Source: Calothrix sp. PCC 6303
GTDB taxonomy: Bacteria; Cyanobacteriota; Cyanobacteriia; Cyanobacteriales; Nostocaceae
Assembly: GCF_000317435.1 (NCBI RefSeq)
Contig: NC_019751.1
Span: forward strand, 6,634,001 to 6,698,000
Direction: 5' to 3'
Length of the DNA stretch: 64,000 nt
The notes beneath the pieces are model-generated. The model had not been told where the DNA came from, ran no database searches, and saw only the letters and a list, made by a program, of their open reading frames with translations. The translations under genes and the position numbers were made by a program. Positions 26,762 through 35,792 of this stretch are shown here, in pieces. The stretch's first letter is position 1. Each line of letters opens with the position of its first letter.

Positions 26762-27202
26762 TCAATAACCACCACCAATACCAACATTTGTGTTAAAAAT
26801 ATCAGCACCAGCTAAATCTGCACCAACCATTACAGCACCATCTAATTCAGCGCTGTAAAGATGAGCATTGCTTAAATTTGCATTGGTGAGATTTGCATAG
26901 TTTAGGCTAGTGCTATTAACAAAAGCATAGCTCAGGTTTGCCTCTTCTAAATCAGCACCAGTTAAATCAGCACCTTCTAGATTTGCACCTGCCAAGTTTG
27001 CACCTTTTAAATTGGCATTCCGTAAGTCAGCACCAATTAAATGAGCGCCTTTGAGGTTTGCACCTCGTAAATTACAAGCGTAACATTCTCTGGTTTCGAG
27101 TAAATGTTGAACATCACTTTTCATATCAGCTTGTGCTGAAATCGGAAGGGATAGAGTGATTGTACTGGCTATAGTTAAAGCTGTCAGAAATAATGATTTC
27201 AT
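26762..27202 (-). CDS. Exported pentapeptide-repeat protein
   Basis: The 146-residue protein starts at the ATG at 27202, preceded by GGGGA. A signal peptide (KSLFLTALTIASTITLSLP, cleavage near SAQA) leads to a mature domain opening with LLETRECYACNLRGANL. About 18 A(D/N)LXX repeats follow (GANLAGANLEGADLTGADLE). Such repeats form a right-handed square beta-helix, usually a protein-interaction rod. The ExxxCxxC-like ECYAC piece before the helix is shared by many cyanobacterial exported pentapeptide proteins. Periplasmic or thylakoid-lumen location is likely. The function is unknown. It has its own terminator. Confidence 0.87.
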   Translation of the reverse strand: MKSLFLTALTIASTITLSLPISAQADMKSDVQHLLETRECYACNLRGANLKGAHLIGADLRNANLKGANLAGANLEGADLTGADLEEANLSYAFVNSTSLNYANLTNANLSNAHLYSAELDGAVMVGADLAGADIFNTNVGIGGGY

Positions 27203-27603
27203 TTTATTTATCCCCACACTGTTTAGTTTATTATCTGTTAGTTTTGACTACAGCTTGGTTGGAATCAATTCCCGAAAAACTGAGATTATTTTCTAGATGA
27301 GAACTTCTACTTGTTCGTTTTAGAGATAGTGCGTGACGTTAAAAGGGCTGGGTGTGTATAGCCTGATGGCATTAAAGAAAAGCGACAGCGTAACGCACCG
27401 TTCATAAGGGTTTGAGGTTTAAAAAACTTGCATTCAGATTTATTGGAGCACAAAAAAACAGAAAAAATCAAGGTAAAACTGTTCCCTGTTAAGAGTTCCC
27501 CCTTCCCTGCCTCCACTAGAAGACTTTTACAGCTAACGCTGCGCTGTGCGAACAGCAGACGCTACCCTATATATGTTTTATTTTTCCCAGTGTCCCAATC
27601 AAA
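27203..27603. other. 401-bp intergenic region with a dispersed repeat
   Basis: This region holds the promoter side of the pentapeptide gene and the 27349-27411 repeat copy. It also has GCGCTGTGCGAACAGCAGACG near 27540, of a style common in Nostocales repeats. No supported gene was seen. Confidence 0.5.
27349..27411. repeat. Partial second copy of the 101-bp repeat
   Basis: This stretch matches 2407-2467: GGGTGTGTATAGCC, then AAGAAAAGCGACAGCGTAAC and GCACCGTTCATAAGGG. The right arm of the full element is missing, so the copy is truncated. Confidence 0.75.
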
Positions 27604-29424
27604 TTAACGATAACCTGCGGCTTGAAGGGCAAACAAAGTGGCATATCTTCCACCCATTTGCAGCAATTCTTCGTGGGTACCGATTTCTAGGACTTTCCCC
27701 GATTCAATTACCATAATTTTGTCTGCCATCCTTACCGTTGAAAAGCGATGGGAAATCAGGAAAACCATTTGGTTTTTAGTCAAGCTGCGGAAATGGTTAA
27801 AGATTTCAAATTCAGCTTGAGGATCCATAGCAGAAGTTGGTTCATCTAAAACCAGGATATCTGCACTGGTTCGCATAAAGGCACGGGCAAGGGCAATTTT
27901 CTGCCATTGTCCTCCTGATAGTTCTTGTCCAGCTTTAAACCATTTTCCTAATTGAGTGCTGAAACCTTCGGGAAATTTTTCGATAAAAGGTAATGCCATA
28001 CCTTTATCTGCTGCTATTTCTCTCAGTTCCCAGTCTTCCATCCTTTCCACATCACCAACACCAATATTCTCCCCCACTGTGAATTGGTAACGAACAAAAT
28101 CTTGGAAAATGACACCGATACGTTTTCGCAATGCTTCCACATTCCAAGCTTGTAAATCTAAACCATCTAGGAGGATTCTGCCGGATGTGGGTGTATAGAG
28201 TCGAGTTAAGAGTTTGATGAGGGTAGTTTTCCCAGAACCATTTTCACCAACTATGGCGATTTTTTCGCCTGGTTTGAGATGGAAGGAGACATGTTGAAGA
28301 GACGGTTGGAAGCTATTAGGGTAGCTAAAGGACACATTTTCAAAGCGGATGCCATCGCCAATTTTAGTTCCTTGGGTTGCATTTCCTTGGGCTTGGGGAA
28401 TTGCCACTTCGAGAAATTCGTAGAGGTTGGAAAGGTAAAGATTATCCTCGTACATGCCACCAATTGATGAAAGGGCAGAGGAAAATGTAGTTTGTCCTTG
28501 GCGAAAAACGGTAAGATACATGGTCATATCGCCGAGAGATATTTTACCAGCAATGGTTTGGATGACAATCCAAGCATAGGCAATGTAAAAAGTAGCGGTG
28601 CTAAGTAATCCTAATAGGTACCCCCATACTCCCCGTCGCCAAGTTAAGTCCCGGTCTTCGTGATACAGTTGCTGAAAAACATTGCGATAGCGTCCTAAGA
28701 GCATTTTCCCCAGTTGGTAAAGTTTTACCTCTTTGGCGAAATCTTCCCGCGCTAGGAGAATCTCTAAATAGTGCTGTTGGCGGGTTTCTGGGGCGCGCCA
28801 ACTAAATAGACGGAAGGCTTTATTCGCAAATTTGGTTTCGGCGAAAAAGGCGGGCATGGCGGCGAAAATGAGAACCACCACAGCCCAAAGGGAAAGCTTG
28901 GTTAGGAGTATGCCGTAGGTAACTAGAGAAATGGCACTTTGAACTAGGCTAAAGGTGCGAGTTACTAGTGATAGCGGACGAGATGAGGCTTCGCGGCGGG
29001 CGTTACTCATTTTGTCGTAGAATTCCGAGTCTTCAAACTGGGTGAGTTCTAGGGTGAGAGCCTTTTCGAGAATCATCTCATTGACTCTTTGACCAAGTAA
29101 GACTCGTAATAAAGATTGACAAATACTTAGTCCCCGCTGACTGGCAGTGAGTAATGCGATCGCACTTGCTTCTAAACCCACATATATTAAGGGATTAGGA
29201 GTATTGACATCTGCTACTTGTTGAGCAGATAAAAGTACCGCATCAACAATCAATTTGCCAATGTAAGCAATCCCAGCAGGTAAAAGCCCCGCAACTAAGG
29301 TGAAGACTGCCAGCATAACCGTTAAAGTTCGGCTGGTAGTCCATACAAGATTAATAGCTCGACGGCTGTAGCGAAAGACCGCGAGTGATTGACGTAGACC
29401 GTAAAATTTCTTACGTATTCCCAT
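27604..29424 (-). CDS. ABC exporter, fused permease and ATPase
   Basis: This 606-residue half-transporter has an N-terminal membrane domain (about 35-320; for example VMLAVFTLVAGLLPAGIAYI, LWAVVVLIFAAMPAFFAE, GVWGYLLGLLSTATFYIAYA). The C-terminal ATPase has Walker A GENGSGKT, Q-loop VIFQDFVRYQFT, signature LSGGQWQKIALARAF, Walker B ADILVLDEPTSAMD and H-loop LISHRFST. It should work as a homodimer exporting lipid, peptide or drug. The family is broad and the cargo is unreadable. The start ATG is at 29424. The next gene upstream, a Ser/Thr kinase, is 82 bp away on the same strand, so joint transcription is possible. Confidence 0.9.
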   Translation of the reverse strand: MGIRKKFYGLRQSLAVFRYSRRAINLVWTTSRTLTVMLAVFTLVAGLLPAGIAYIGKLIVDAVLLSAQQVADVNTPNPLIYVGLEASAIALLTASQRGLSICQSLLRVLLGQRVNEMILEKALTLELTQFEDSEFYDKMSNARREASSRPLSLVTRTFSLVQSAISLVTYGILLTKLSLWAVVVLIFAAMPAFFAETKFANKAFRLFSWRAPETRQQHYLEILLAREDFAKEVKLYQLGKMLLGRYRNVFQQLYHEDRDLTWRRGVWGYLLGLLSTATFYIAYAWIVIQTIAGKISLGDMTMYLTVFRQGQTTFSSALSSIGGMYEDNLYLSNLYEFLEVAIPQAQGNATQGTKIGDGIRFENVSFSYPNSFQPSLQHVSFHLKPGEKIAIVGENGSGKTTLIKLLTRLYTPTSGRILLDGLDLQAWNVEALRKRIGVIFQDFVRYQFTVGENIGVGDVERMEDWELREIAADKGMALPFIEKFPEGFSTQLGKWFKAGQELSGGQWQKIALARAFMRTSADILVLDEPTSAMDPQAEFEIFNHFRSLTKNQMVFLISHRFSTVRMADKIMVIESGKVLEIGTHEELLQMGGRYATLFALQAAGYR

Positions 29425-29506
29425 ATAAAAATCATAGGGGAAATTGTCGCCAAAAGACAGATCCTTCCTAAAATTTTGTCAAGATTAGAAGTCAAAATAG
29501 TAAACG

Positions 29507-30919
29507 CTACTGAAATTCAAAGGAATCAATTGCAGCTTCCACGATTTTTAAAAAGCGATCGTAGTCCTCAATTTTAGCAGTGTAGGTAATAATATAAGCC
29601 TTGCTCTTGTTCAAAGTCAAAATTTTGAGATGTTTCAGGGTCTTATTAGCATTTTTAGTTGTATAGACAATTTGGTAAGCTTCTTTATTTCCTAAACCTG
29701 TTGTCGAGTCTTCAATTAGATTTTGGATACCGATACCTTTGATAATTTCATTTTTAGAGTCCTTTAAAGTACCGTTAGAGTCTTCTAAGCTAATAGTTAT
29801 ATTTTCTTGGAAATCATCATTGGGACTTTCTTTTTTAGAAACGAATGACACCCAATTACCAAAGGCACTATTTGAGTCTTGTCTTTTCCAACCTTCAGGA
29901 TATTTAAAGCTAATTCCCATTTCTTTATAGGGAGATGCAGCTAACTGAATTTGATAATTTGTCGTCACTGATGCAACTTGTGTATTGGATTTGTACCAAA
30001 ATCCAGCTAATCCAAAAGCTGCAACTAATCCAGTTAAGCCAATTAATATCTTTTTCTGAATTTTTCCATGAGATGGCGATTTTTCACCTTCTTTTAATAA
30101 CTCAATCGCACTCATCAATTCTGTAGCATTTACGTAGCGATGACGATGGTCATAACGTACCATTTTATCAAGAATGTCGGCAAAATCAGAACTAACTTTG
30201 ATATGATCGCGCCAGCTAATTTCTCCATCTTCTCCCCTCGGCATTTCCCCTTTATTGTTGAAATAAATTCCTGTCAAAGCTTGAATACAAATCACTCCCA
30301 CTGCATAAATATCGCTAGATAACTTTGGTGTTCCTGCTGCTTGTTCTGCTGGCATATAACCAGGGGTTCCTATGGCAACTGTAAATGTTGTTTCTCCTTG
30401 CTGAGTTACTTGTAAATTGGTAATTCTTTTAACAGCCCCAAAATCTATTAAGACAATCTTGTTATCTAATTTTCTTCTGCGAATATTAGAGGGTTTGATA
30501 TCACGATGAATCACATTATTTTCATGGACAAACGCTAAAATTTCGACGATTTCTGTCAATAATTTAATTACTTCAGGTTCACTAAGTTTAGTTGCAGATG
30601 GAGGAATTTCTTGGCTGAGATCGTGACCTTCAATATATTCTTGAACTAAATAAAAGTCTTGATTGTCTTCAAAATAGGCGAGTAATTGGGGTATTTGATC
30701 GTGTTTACCCAAATTTTGTAATGTTTCTGCTTCTTGTTTAAATAGACGTTTGGCAGCTTTTAACTGTGCTTCATCATCGAAGCGGGGTTGTAGCTTTTTG
30801 ACAACACATCTAGGATTTCCGGGACACTGGGTATCTTCTGCTAAAAAAGTTACACCAAAGCCACCTTGCATTATTGAATGGATTATTTGATAACGCTCTT
30901 TTAGTATTTGATTCAGCAT
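29507..30919 (-). CDS. Membrane-anchored Ser/Thr kinase with C-terminal PsbP-like domain
   Basis: The 470-residue protein has a Hanks-type kinase domain (residues about 10-275: Gly loop MQGGFGVTF, VVKKL lysine, HRDIKPSN at 138-145, LIDFGAV, GTPGYMPAEQ). A basic segment and a single membrane span (about 287-307, ILIGLTGLVAAFGLAGFWY) follow. An external domain (about 320-470) with YKEMGISFKYPEGWKRQ resembles PsbP/DUF1795-like folds. The topology puts the kinase in the cytoplasm and the PsbP-like part in the periplasm or lumen, where it may act as sensor. The kinase core is complete. The partner substrate is unknown. The ABC exporter downstream may be a co-regulated gene. Confidence 0.87.
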   Translation of the reverse strand: MLNQILKERYQIIHSIMQGGFGVTFLAEDTQCPGNPRCVVKKLQPRFDDEAQLKAAKRLFKQEAETLQNLGKHDQIPQLLAYFEDNQDFYLVQEYIEGHDLSQEIPPSATKLSEPEVIKLLTEIVEILAFVHENNVIHRDIKPSNIRRRKLDNKIVLIDFGAVKRITNLQVTQQGETTFTVAIGTPGYMPAEQAAGTPKLSSDIYAVGVICIQALTGIYFNNKGEMPRGEDGEISWRDHIKVSSDFADILDKMVRYDHRHRYVNATELMSAIELLKEGEKSPSHGKIQKKILIGLTGLVAAFGLAGFWYKSNTQVASVTTNYQIQLAASPYKEMGISFKYPEGWKRQDSNSAFGNWVSFVSKKESPNDDFQENITISLEDSNGTLKDSKNEIIKGIGIQNLIEDSTTGLGNKEAYQIVYTTKNANKTLKHLKILTLNKSKAYIITYTAKIEDYDRFLKIVEAAIDSFEFQ

Positions 30920-31186
30920 TTCTTTATTTTAAATTCGCTATAGTTAATGTGCCAATAAGTACAAAGCTTTCAATTGCTTCTTTAAATATTAATTTAGCGT
31001 TATTCTTATTGAAAATCTATGGTTTTCCTGATATATCTAACTATAAATACGGAAATCTACAAATATCACTTGTAGTTTTTTGAGGTTGGTTGAGATTCGT
31101 CAAGACTTCGTTATTCAAATACATAACTTATCGTGAATCACTTAACACTATGATAAAAAAAATGTCAGGGTTTTTGCTCAAGTCTT

Positions 31187-32580
31187 CTAAGAAACTTCCA
31201 CGATTTGGGGCTGTTCAACCAAATCAAATCCAAGGTCTTTGGCTTTTTTCTTGAGGTTACTAATAGCCCGTTGTTTGTATTTATGCTCATAAGAATTAGC
31301 ACCAGTGTCAACATAAGTGTCTCCATGTTTCCACATGTGGTAAAAAATGCGGGCAAGTTTGTGAGCAGTGGCAGTAATTGCTTTGGGGGCACCAAGTTGA
31401 GCTTTTTTACGACGATAGAAAGCACCAGCAGCAGATTTAGAGGAAGCAAGGGATTGAGCAGCAACCCGTAGGGCAGTAGCAGCACGATTAACAACTTTGC
31501 GGGTTTTTGAACTGAGGACTTTGCCACCACTAATACGACTACCAGGGCATAAACCCAACCAAGATGTAAAATGTTTAACAGTTGGGAAACGCCCAGGATC
31601 AAGCCCAACTTCAGATAGTAGGGTTTGAACAGTTAAAACACCGAAGCCATCGATAGCAGTAAAATCAACACCACTAATACGGTAAAGATGAGAGCGTAAA
31701 TCAAATTGAGGTGAGTTACCCTTAGTTTTTTTAGTTTTTTCAGGGGGTAAGGGGGTTTATCTCCATTTTTGTCCTCAAAGCTGCCTAGATACTGCTCAAT
31801 TTCGATATCGCACAGTTGAATTTGAGCAATATAAATTTCATACAGGTGTAATTCTTGTTTGAGAACAAAAATATGTTCAGTTCGGTAATCTCCTGTCAAG
31901 GCTTTCTCAATCTCTGTGATACTGCTTTTAACCCGACAATCTTTCATCGATGCCAATACTTTTGGGTCACGTTCCCCCCCAACTATTGCACGTATTATTT
32001 TTAAGCCTGTAATACCTGTAATATCGCTTAGTACTTGATTGAGGTGTAGATTCATCTCTTGAAGAGCTTTTTGCATTCGCAATATATGAGTACTACTACT
32101 ACGAATCAGATTATCTCGTTGACGGATGTAGCTACGTAAAACACAAATTTGGTCTTCTGGTCTAAATGAACCTGATAACAGCCCATAGGTGTGTAATTGT
32201 TGTAGCCACTGACAATCTAGGACATCACTTTTGCGCCCCGGCACTGTCTTGACGAAATGAGCATTTACTAAACGTACTTCAAATCCACTTGTCTCCAATA
32301 TTTGAAACATCGGAATCCAGTAAACGCTTGTTGATTCCATTGCTACTGTTTTGATTCCGCATTGCTTCAACCAAGTAACCATTGCCTGTAAGTCTGATGT
32401 AAAACAGCCAAACCGTCGTACCGACTCACTATCTCTGCCTATTGGTACACTTACCCAATGTTCGCTTGCTCCTATGTCTATACCTGCTGCATTTGGATTG
32501 ATCAGTTCAAACCCTTTTTGTGAAAACACTTGAGCTTTTTCGCCAACTGATACTTGTTTGTTCTTTCCTTGCTTTTTCAT
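31187..32580 (-). pseudogene. IS110-family transposase, split by a -1 frameshift in an A7 run
   Basis: The N-terminal part (32580 to about 31733) has NAAGIDIGASEHWVSVPIGR, VAMESTSVYWIPMFQILE, KSDVLDCQWLQQLHTYGLL and YIRQRDNLIRSSS, the DEDD RuvC-like domain of IS110. The C-terminal part continues in the -1 frame (RISGVDFTAIDGFGVLT, FTSWLGLCPGSRISGGK) to a stop at 31187. The frames meet at A7 (31726-31732 on + coordinates, T7), which in the zero frame reads A AAA AAA. The zero frame runs on to a stop at 31633. This is either a mutation or a programmed slip. Element ends were not identified; IS110 elements often lack terminal repeats. Confidence 0.82.
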
Positions 32581-32835
32581 CTCCAAAACTCCAGCAATTA
32601 GAAGCATCCTGACCTGGGAATGATTAAAAATTATAATTCTTCTAAGCGGGATAGCAAAATAATTTACTTCACCAATCTCATAATCTCTACTCCCAGAACC
32701 ACGCTCTACAACGGACTATTAATGCACCATTGACGCTCCGGTTTTGGCTGTCTGAATGCTTCTAACAGCATACCTAAAATTTGTATTTCTATTTTTAAGT
32801 TTCTTTAACCCATAACGGGGGATGCGAAGCCCCCC

Positions 32836-33336
32836 GTTAACCGCTCTACAGTAGCACTCCTGAGCATACCAACCGTTTTCGTCAACAGTACCCAACCCAG
32901 TCGCGCAGCCAACGCAGATTTTTATTGTGCGGTTCAGGGTGGGATTCCCACAACATTCTTCACCCGTTCAGATAACGGAAAAAGAGCAATAGTGCGCTGG
33001 ACATCCCAGGTTGCGGGATTAAGCAGCAAACAGCGTTGTTTTGCAGTATCTCGCAATTTTCAGAAAAATCTCGATAATGGCACTCTCATCCTCATTATTG
33101 ACGGTGTAGTTAACAGACAGCGTGTAATTTGTGGAGCAGTGAATCTGAATGATGATTGTACTAAAGAGACTCTATTGTTTACTCTAAAGCCAGGAAGTAG
33201 CCCCAAGGAAGTTATCCGAAGTTTACTTGATAAAAGAGGTTTAGCATCTGGAGAAGTTCAAAGTCAGACTAGTGATAGTTCGCGGGTTGCCATTAAGTTT
33301 GAGGCATATTTGGGTGGTTTAATTCCAGAACCATAA
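32836..33336 (+). CDS. COP23-domain protein, start codon not found (possibly 5'-truncated)
   Basis: The frame is open from about 32812 to 33336. It reads VALLSIPTVFV and later SRAANADFYCAVQGG, like an export signal, then GIPTTFFTRSDNGKRAIVRW, RCFAVSRNFQKNLDNGTL, GAVNLNDDCTKETLLFTL and a short tail. These are hallmarks of the COP23 family (Cys-rich exported cyanobacterial proteins named for a circadian oscillating protein). There is no ATG, GTG or TTG upstream of the signal. The first GTG, at 32992, would delete the signal and part of the domain. A GC-rich hairpin at 32815-32840 and the IS110 remnant lie just upstream, so the true start may have been lost. Confidence 0.65.
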   Translation, partial: VNRSTVALLSIPTVFVNSTQPSRAANADFYCAVQGGIPTTFFTRSDNGKRAIVRWTSQVAGLSSKQRCFAVSRNFQKNLDNGTLILIIDGVVNRQRVICGAVNLNDDCTKETLLFTLKPGSSPKEVIRSLLDKRGLASGEVQSQTSDSSRVAIKFEAYLGGLIPEP

Positions 33337-33400
33337 CTCTGGAGTTTGAGAAAAACCCAGCACAACTATTTTTGTTGCACTGAATGCCCCAAATAAAAGA

Positions 33401-33501
33401 ACCCCACCCCCTGCCCCCTACCCCGCTGGCGGGGAGGGGGAGTAATAAATTAAATCTTAATCTTGTTCCCTCCTCGCTAGCGGGGAGGGTTAGGGTGGGG
33501 T
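33401..33501. repeat. GC-rich inverted repeat (ACCCCACCC arms)
   Basis: The outer arms ACCCCACCC (33401-33409) and GGGTGGGGT (33493-33501) are complementary. Inner parts carry CCCCGCTGGCGGGG and CGCTAGCGGGGAGG hairpins. There is no ORF. It lies between the COP23-like gene and the protease-TPR gene and is of a type dispersed in Nostocales genomes. Confidence 0.65.
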
Positions 33502-33622
33502 AATTCGAGGGCTGGTAGTGATTCGGGGACTTGTATGTACACCTTAGTTCTGCTTGTACAGAGGGAATAAAGAGATAGTCCTAAATCAATTACTTTTAAA
33601 TCGCAAATTTAAACATGCAGCT

Positions 33623-34750
33623 ATGAGAAATTTTACAATCCTGAGTGCAGCATTAATCGGTACATCAATCGTACTCATTCAGCCATACATAGCTGTCGCT
33701 ATAACCCAACAGGAAGTTGAGCAAATCGCCCAGCAAATAACAGTACAAATTGTTGATGCTCAAAATTCATATAATTCTGGTTCGGGTGTAATTATCAAAC
33801 AAGTTGGCAATACTTACACCGTTATTACTTCTTATCACGTAGTTGATAGAGGTAAGAAAAATATAATTACACCAGATAAACAAAGTTATCAAATTAAAAA
33901 TATCAAGCAGTTAAACAAATTAGATTTAGCGGTAGTTGAATTTAGCAGTAATCAAAAATATACAGTTGCCAAAATTGGCAACTCGGATAAAGTCGAGAAA
34001 CAAAACATAGTTTACGTCGCTGGATTCCCTGGGAAAACAGCAGCAGCACCAAATGTTGATTTTAAAATCAAAGATGGTAAAGTCGATGCCAAAGGAACCC
34101 AAGATGATGGTTATGATATTGGCTACGACAATCGTACCTCTAGGGGGATGAGCGGTGGTGGAGTATTTAACGAACAAGGGGAATTAATTGCCATTCACGG
34201 GATAGCAATTACCGAACCATCGGAGGAGAACCCAGAGGAAAAAGTAATTAGTGGTGCTTTGGGAATAACTATTTATTCGGCATTGCGACAGTTGGTAGCA
34301 GTGGGTGTGGATGTAGGTGTGAAACCACCCGATGTTGTGGCTGTTGCGCCAAACGCAGATGATTTCTTGATTAAAGGGAATGAGAAATCCAGTAATAAAG
34401 ATTATCGAGGGGCAATTGCTGATTACAGCGAAGCAATTAAACTCGATCCCAACTATGCCGATGCCTACTACGGACGGGGTATAGTCCGCAGTAAATTGGG
34501 AGATAAACAAGGGGCAATGGCTGATTACACCCAAGCTATCAAAATTAATCCAAACTTAGACGTAGCCTACCACAACCGGGGTGTTGTCCGCAGTAAATTG
34601 GGAGATAAACAAGGGGCAATAGCTGATTACACCCAAGCTATCAAAATTAATCCCAATTTAACCGAACCCTACAACAACCGGGGTGTTGTCCGCAGTGAAT
34701 TGGGAGATAAACAAGGGGCAATAGCTGATTACAACCAAGCTATCAAATAG
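33623..34750 (+). pseudogene. Exported trypsin-like protease with TPR repeats, 5' part (truncated by MITE)
   Basis: The ATG at 33623 begins a signal peptide (NFTILSAALIGTSIVLI, then PYIAVA). The frame is open to a TTG at 33554. A trypsin-like domain follows, with His in VITSYHVVDRG, Asp in LNKLDLAVVEF and Ser in SRGMSGGGVF, plus VYVAGFPG. From about codon 247 come TPR units of 34 residues (LGDKQGAIADYTQAIKINPN). The frame stops at TAG 34748-34750, the first three bases of a 177-bp MITE. Three complete TPRs and most of a fourth remain of about ten. The protease part is intact, so a shortened product could still act. The remaining TPRs resume at 34925 in another frame. Confidence 0.87.
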
Positions 34751-34924
34751 GACTTACGCACTGTACAAAAGGGCTATGTTGTGTATTAACGTTAATACGT
34801 TGTTTCAGGCTTTTATAAATTACCCTTTCTTGGTTTCTATCGCTTGATGGGGAACAGAAAAACAAGCTTTAGCGCTGAAAACCATACCCCCTATTTTGAT
34901 TTTTCTGTCAATGCGTAAGTCCTA
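34748..34924. mobile_element. 177-bp MITE with TAGGACTTACGCA terminal repeats, inserted in a TPR gene
   Basis: The perfect 13-bp terminal inverted repeats TAGGACTTACGCA (34748-34760) and TGCGTAAGTCCTA (34912-34924) are flanked by TCAAA on both sides (34743-34747, 34925-34929), the likely 5-bp target duplication. There is no ORF. The flanking gene is built of 102-bp repeats containing CTATCAAAATTAATCCC, so the empty site can be read from the sister repeats. Insert plus duplication is 182 bp, which shifts the frame; the first codon of the element is also a stop. Confidence 0.93.
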
Positions 34925-35619
34925 TCAAAATTAATCCCAACGATGCCGATGCCTATCTCAACCGGGGTGTTGTCCGCAGTGAATTGGGAGATAAACAAGG
35001 GGCAATAGCTGATTACAACCAAGCCATCAAAATTAATCCCAACTTAGACGTAGCCTACTACAATCGGGGTTCTACCCGCAGCGACTTGGGAGATAAGCAG
35101 CGGGCAATCATTGATTTCAACCAAGCTATCAAAATTAATCCCAACTATGCCGAAGCCTACAACAACCGGGGTTTTGCCCGCTATGAATTGGGAGATAAAC
35201 AAGGGGCAATAACTGATTACACCCAAGCCATCAAAATTAATCCCAACGATGCCGAAGCCTACAGCAACCGGGGTATAGCCCGCAGTGAATTGGGAGACAA
35301 GCAAGGGGCATTAGCTGATTTCAACCAAGCCATCAAAATTAATCCCAACGATGCCGAAGCCTACAACAACCGGGGTGTTGTCCGCAGTAAATTGGGAGAT
35401 AAACAAGGGGCAATAACTGATTACACCCAAGCTATCAAAATTAATCCCAACTTAGCCCAAGCCTACAACAACCGGGGTGTTGTCCGCAGTGAATTGGGAG
35501 ATCAGCAAGGGGCAATCCAGGATTTTCAGAAGGCTGGGGAATTGTTAAAGCAGCAGGGTGACAATGCCAAGTATGAGCGGGTGATGAAATTAATTGAGCA
35601 GATACAAAATCTGCGTTAG
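34925..35619 (+). pseudogene. Trypsin-TPR protein, 3' part (six TPR units)
   Basis: This is the continuation of the protease-TPR gene after the MITE. The frame reads the end of the broken repeat and then six near-identical 34-residue TPRs (DADAYLNRGVVRSELGDKQG to LAQAYNNRGVVRSELGDQQG). It ends with a helical cap (AIQDFQKAGELLKQQGDNAK, then ERVMKLIEQIQNLR). A TTG at 34984 could in principle start a TPR-only protein, but it lies inside a repeat and has no signal peptide. TPRs bind other proteins; here they probably presented the exported protease to its target. DNA units are 102 bp and very alike. Confidence 0.85.
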
Positions 35620-35792
35620 TTGTGTTGCTTTACCCGGTGTTTAGATCCCCTCTAGGAGGCAAATAACAGTCGTGCTGAGTGATGGTGAAAATGGGTTTTT
35701 ATTGGTTGGGCGCTGGAAATAGTCGCATTTAGTGGTGGTAAAACCCGTTTTCTTTGGGGTAAGCGTCTAATTGCTGATGCGAAGAAATAGAG

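Noticed and set aside
31165-31608. 147-codon minus-strand ORF at the end of the IS110 transposase
   Set aside because: It is a hydrophobic shadow in the wrong frame; the true C-terminal transposase frame ends at 31187.
34441-35520. CRISPR-like array
   Set aside because: The regular repetition is coding: 102-bp units translate to 34-residue TPRs, without unique spacers.
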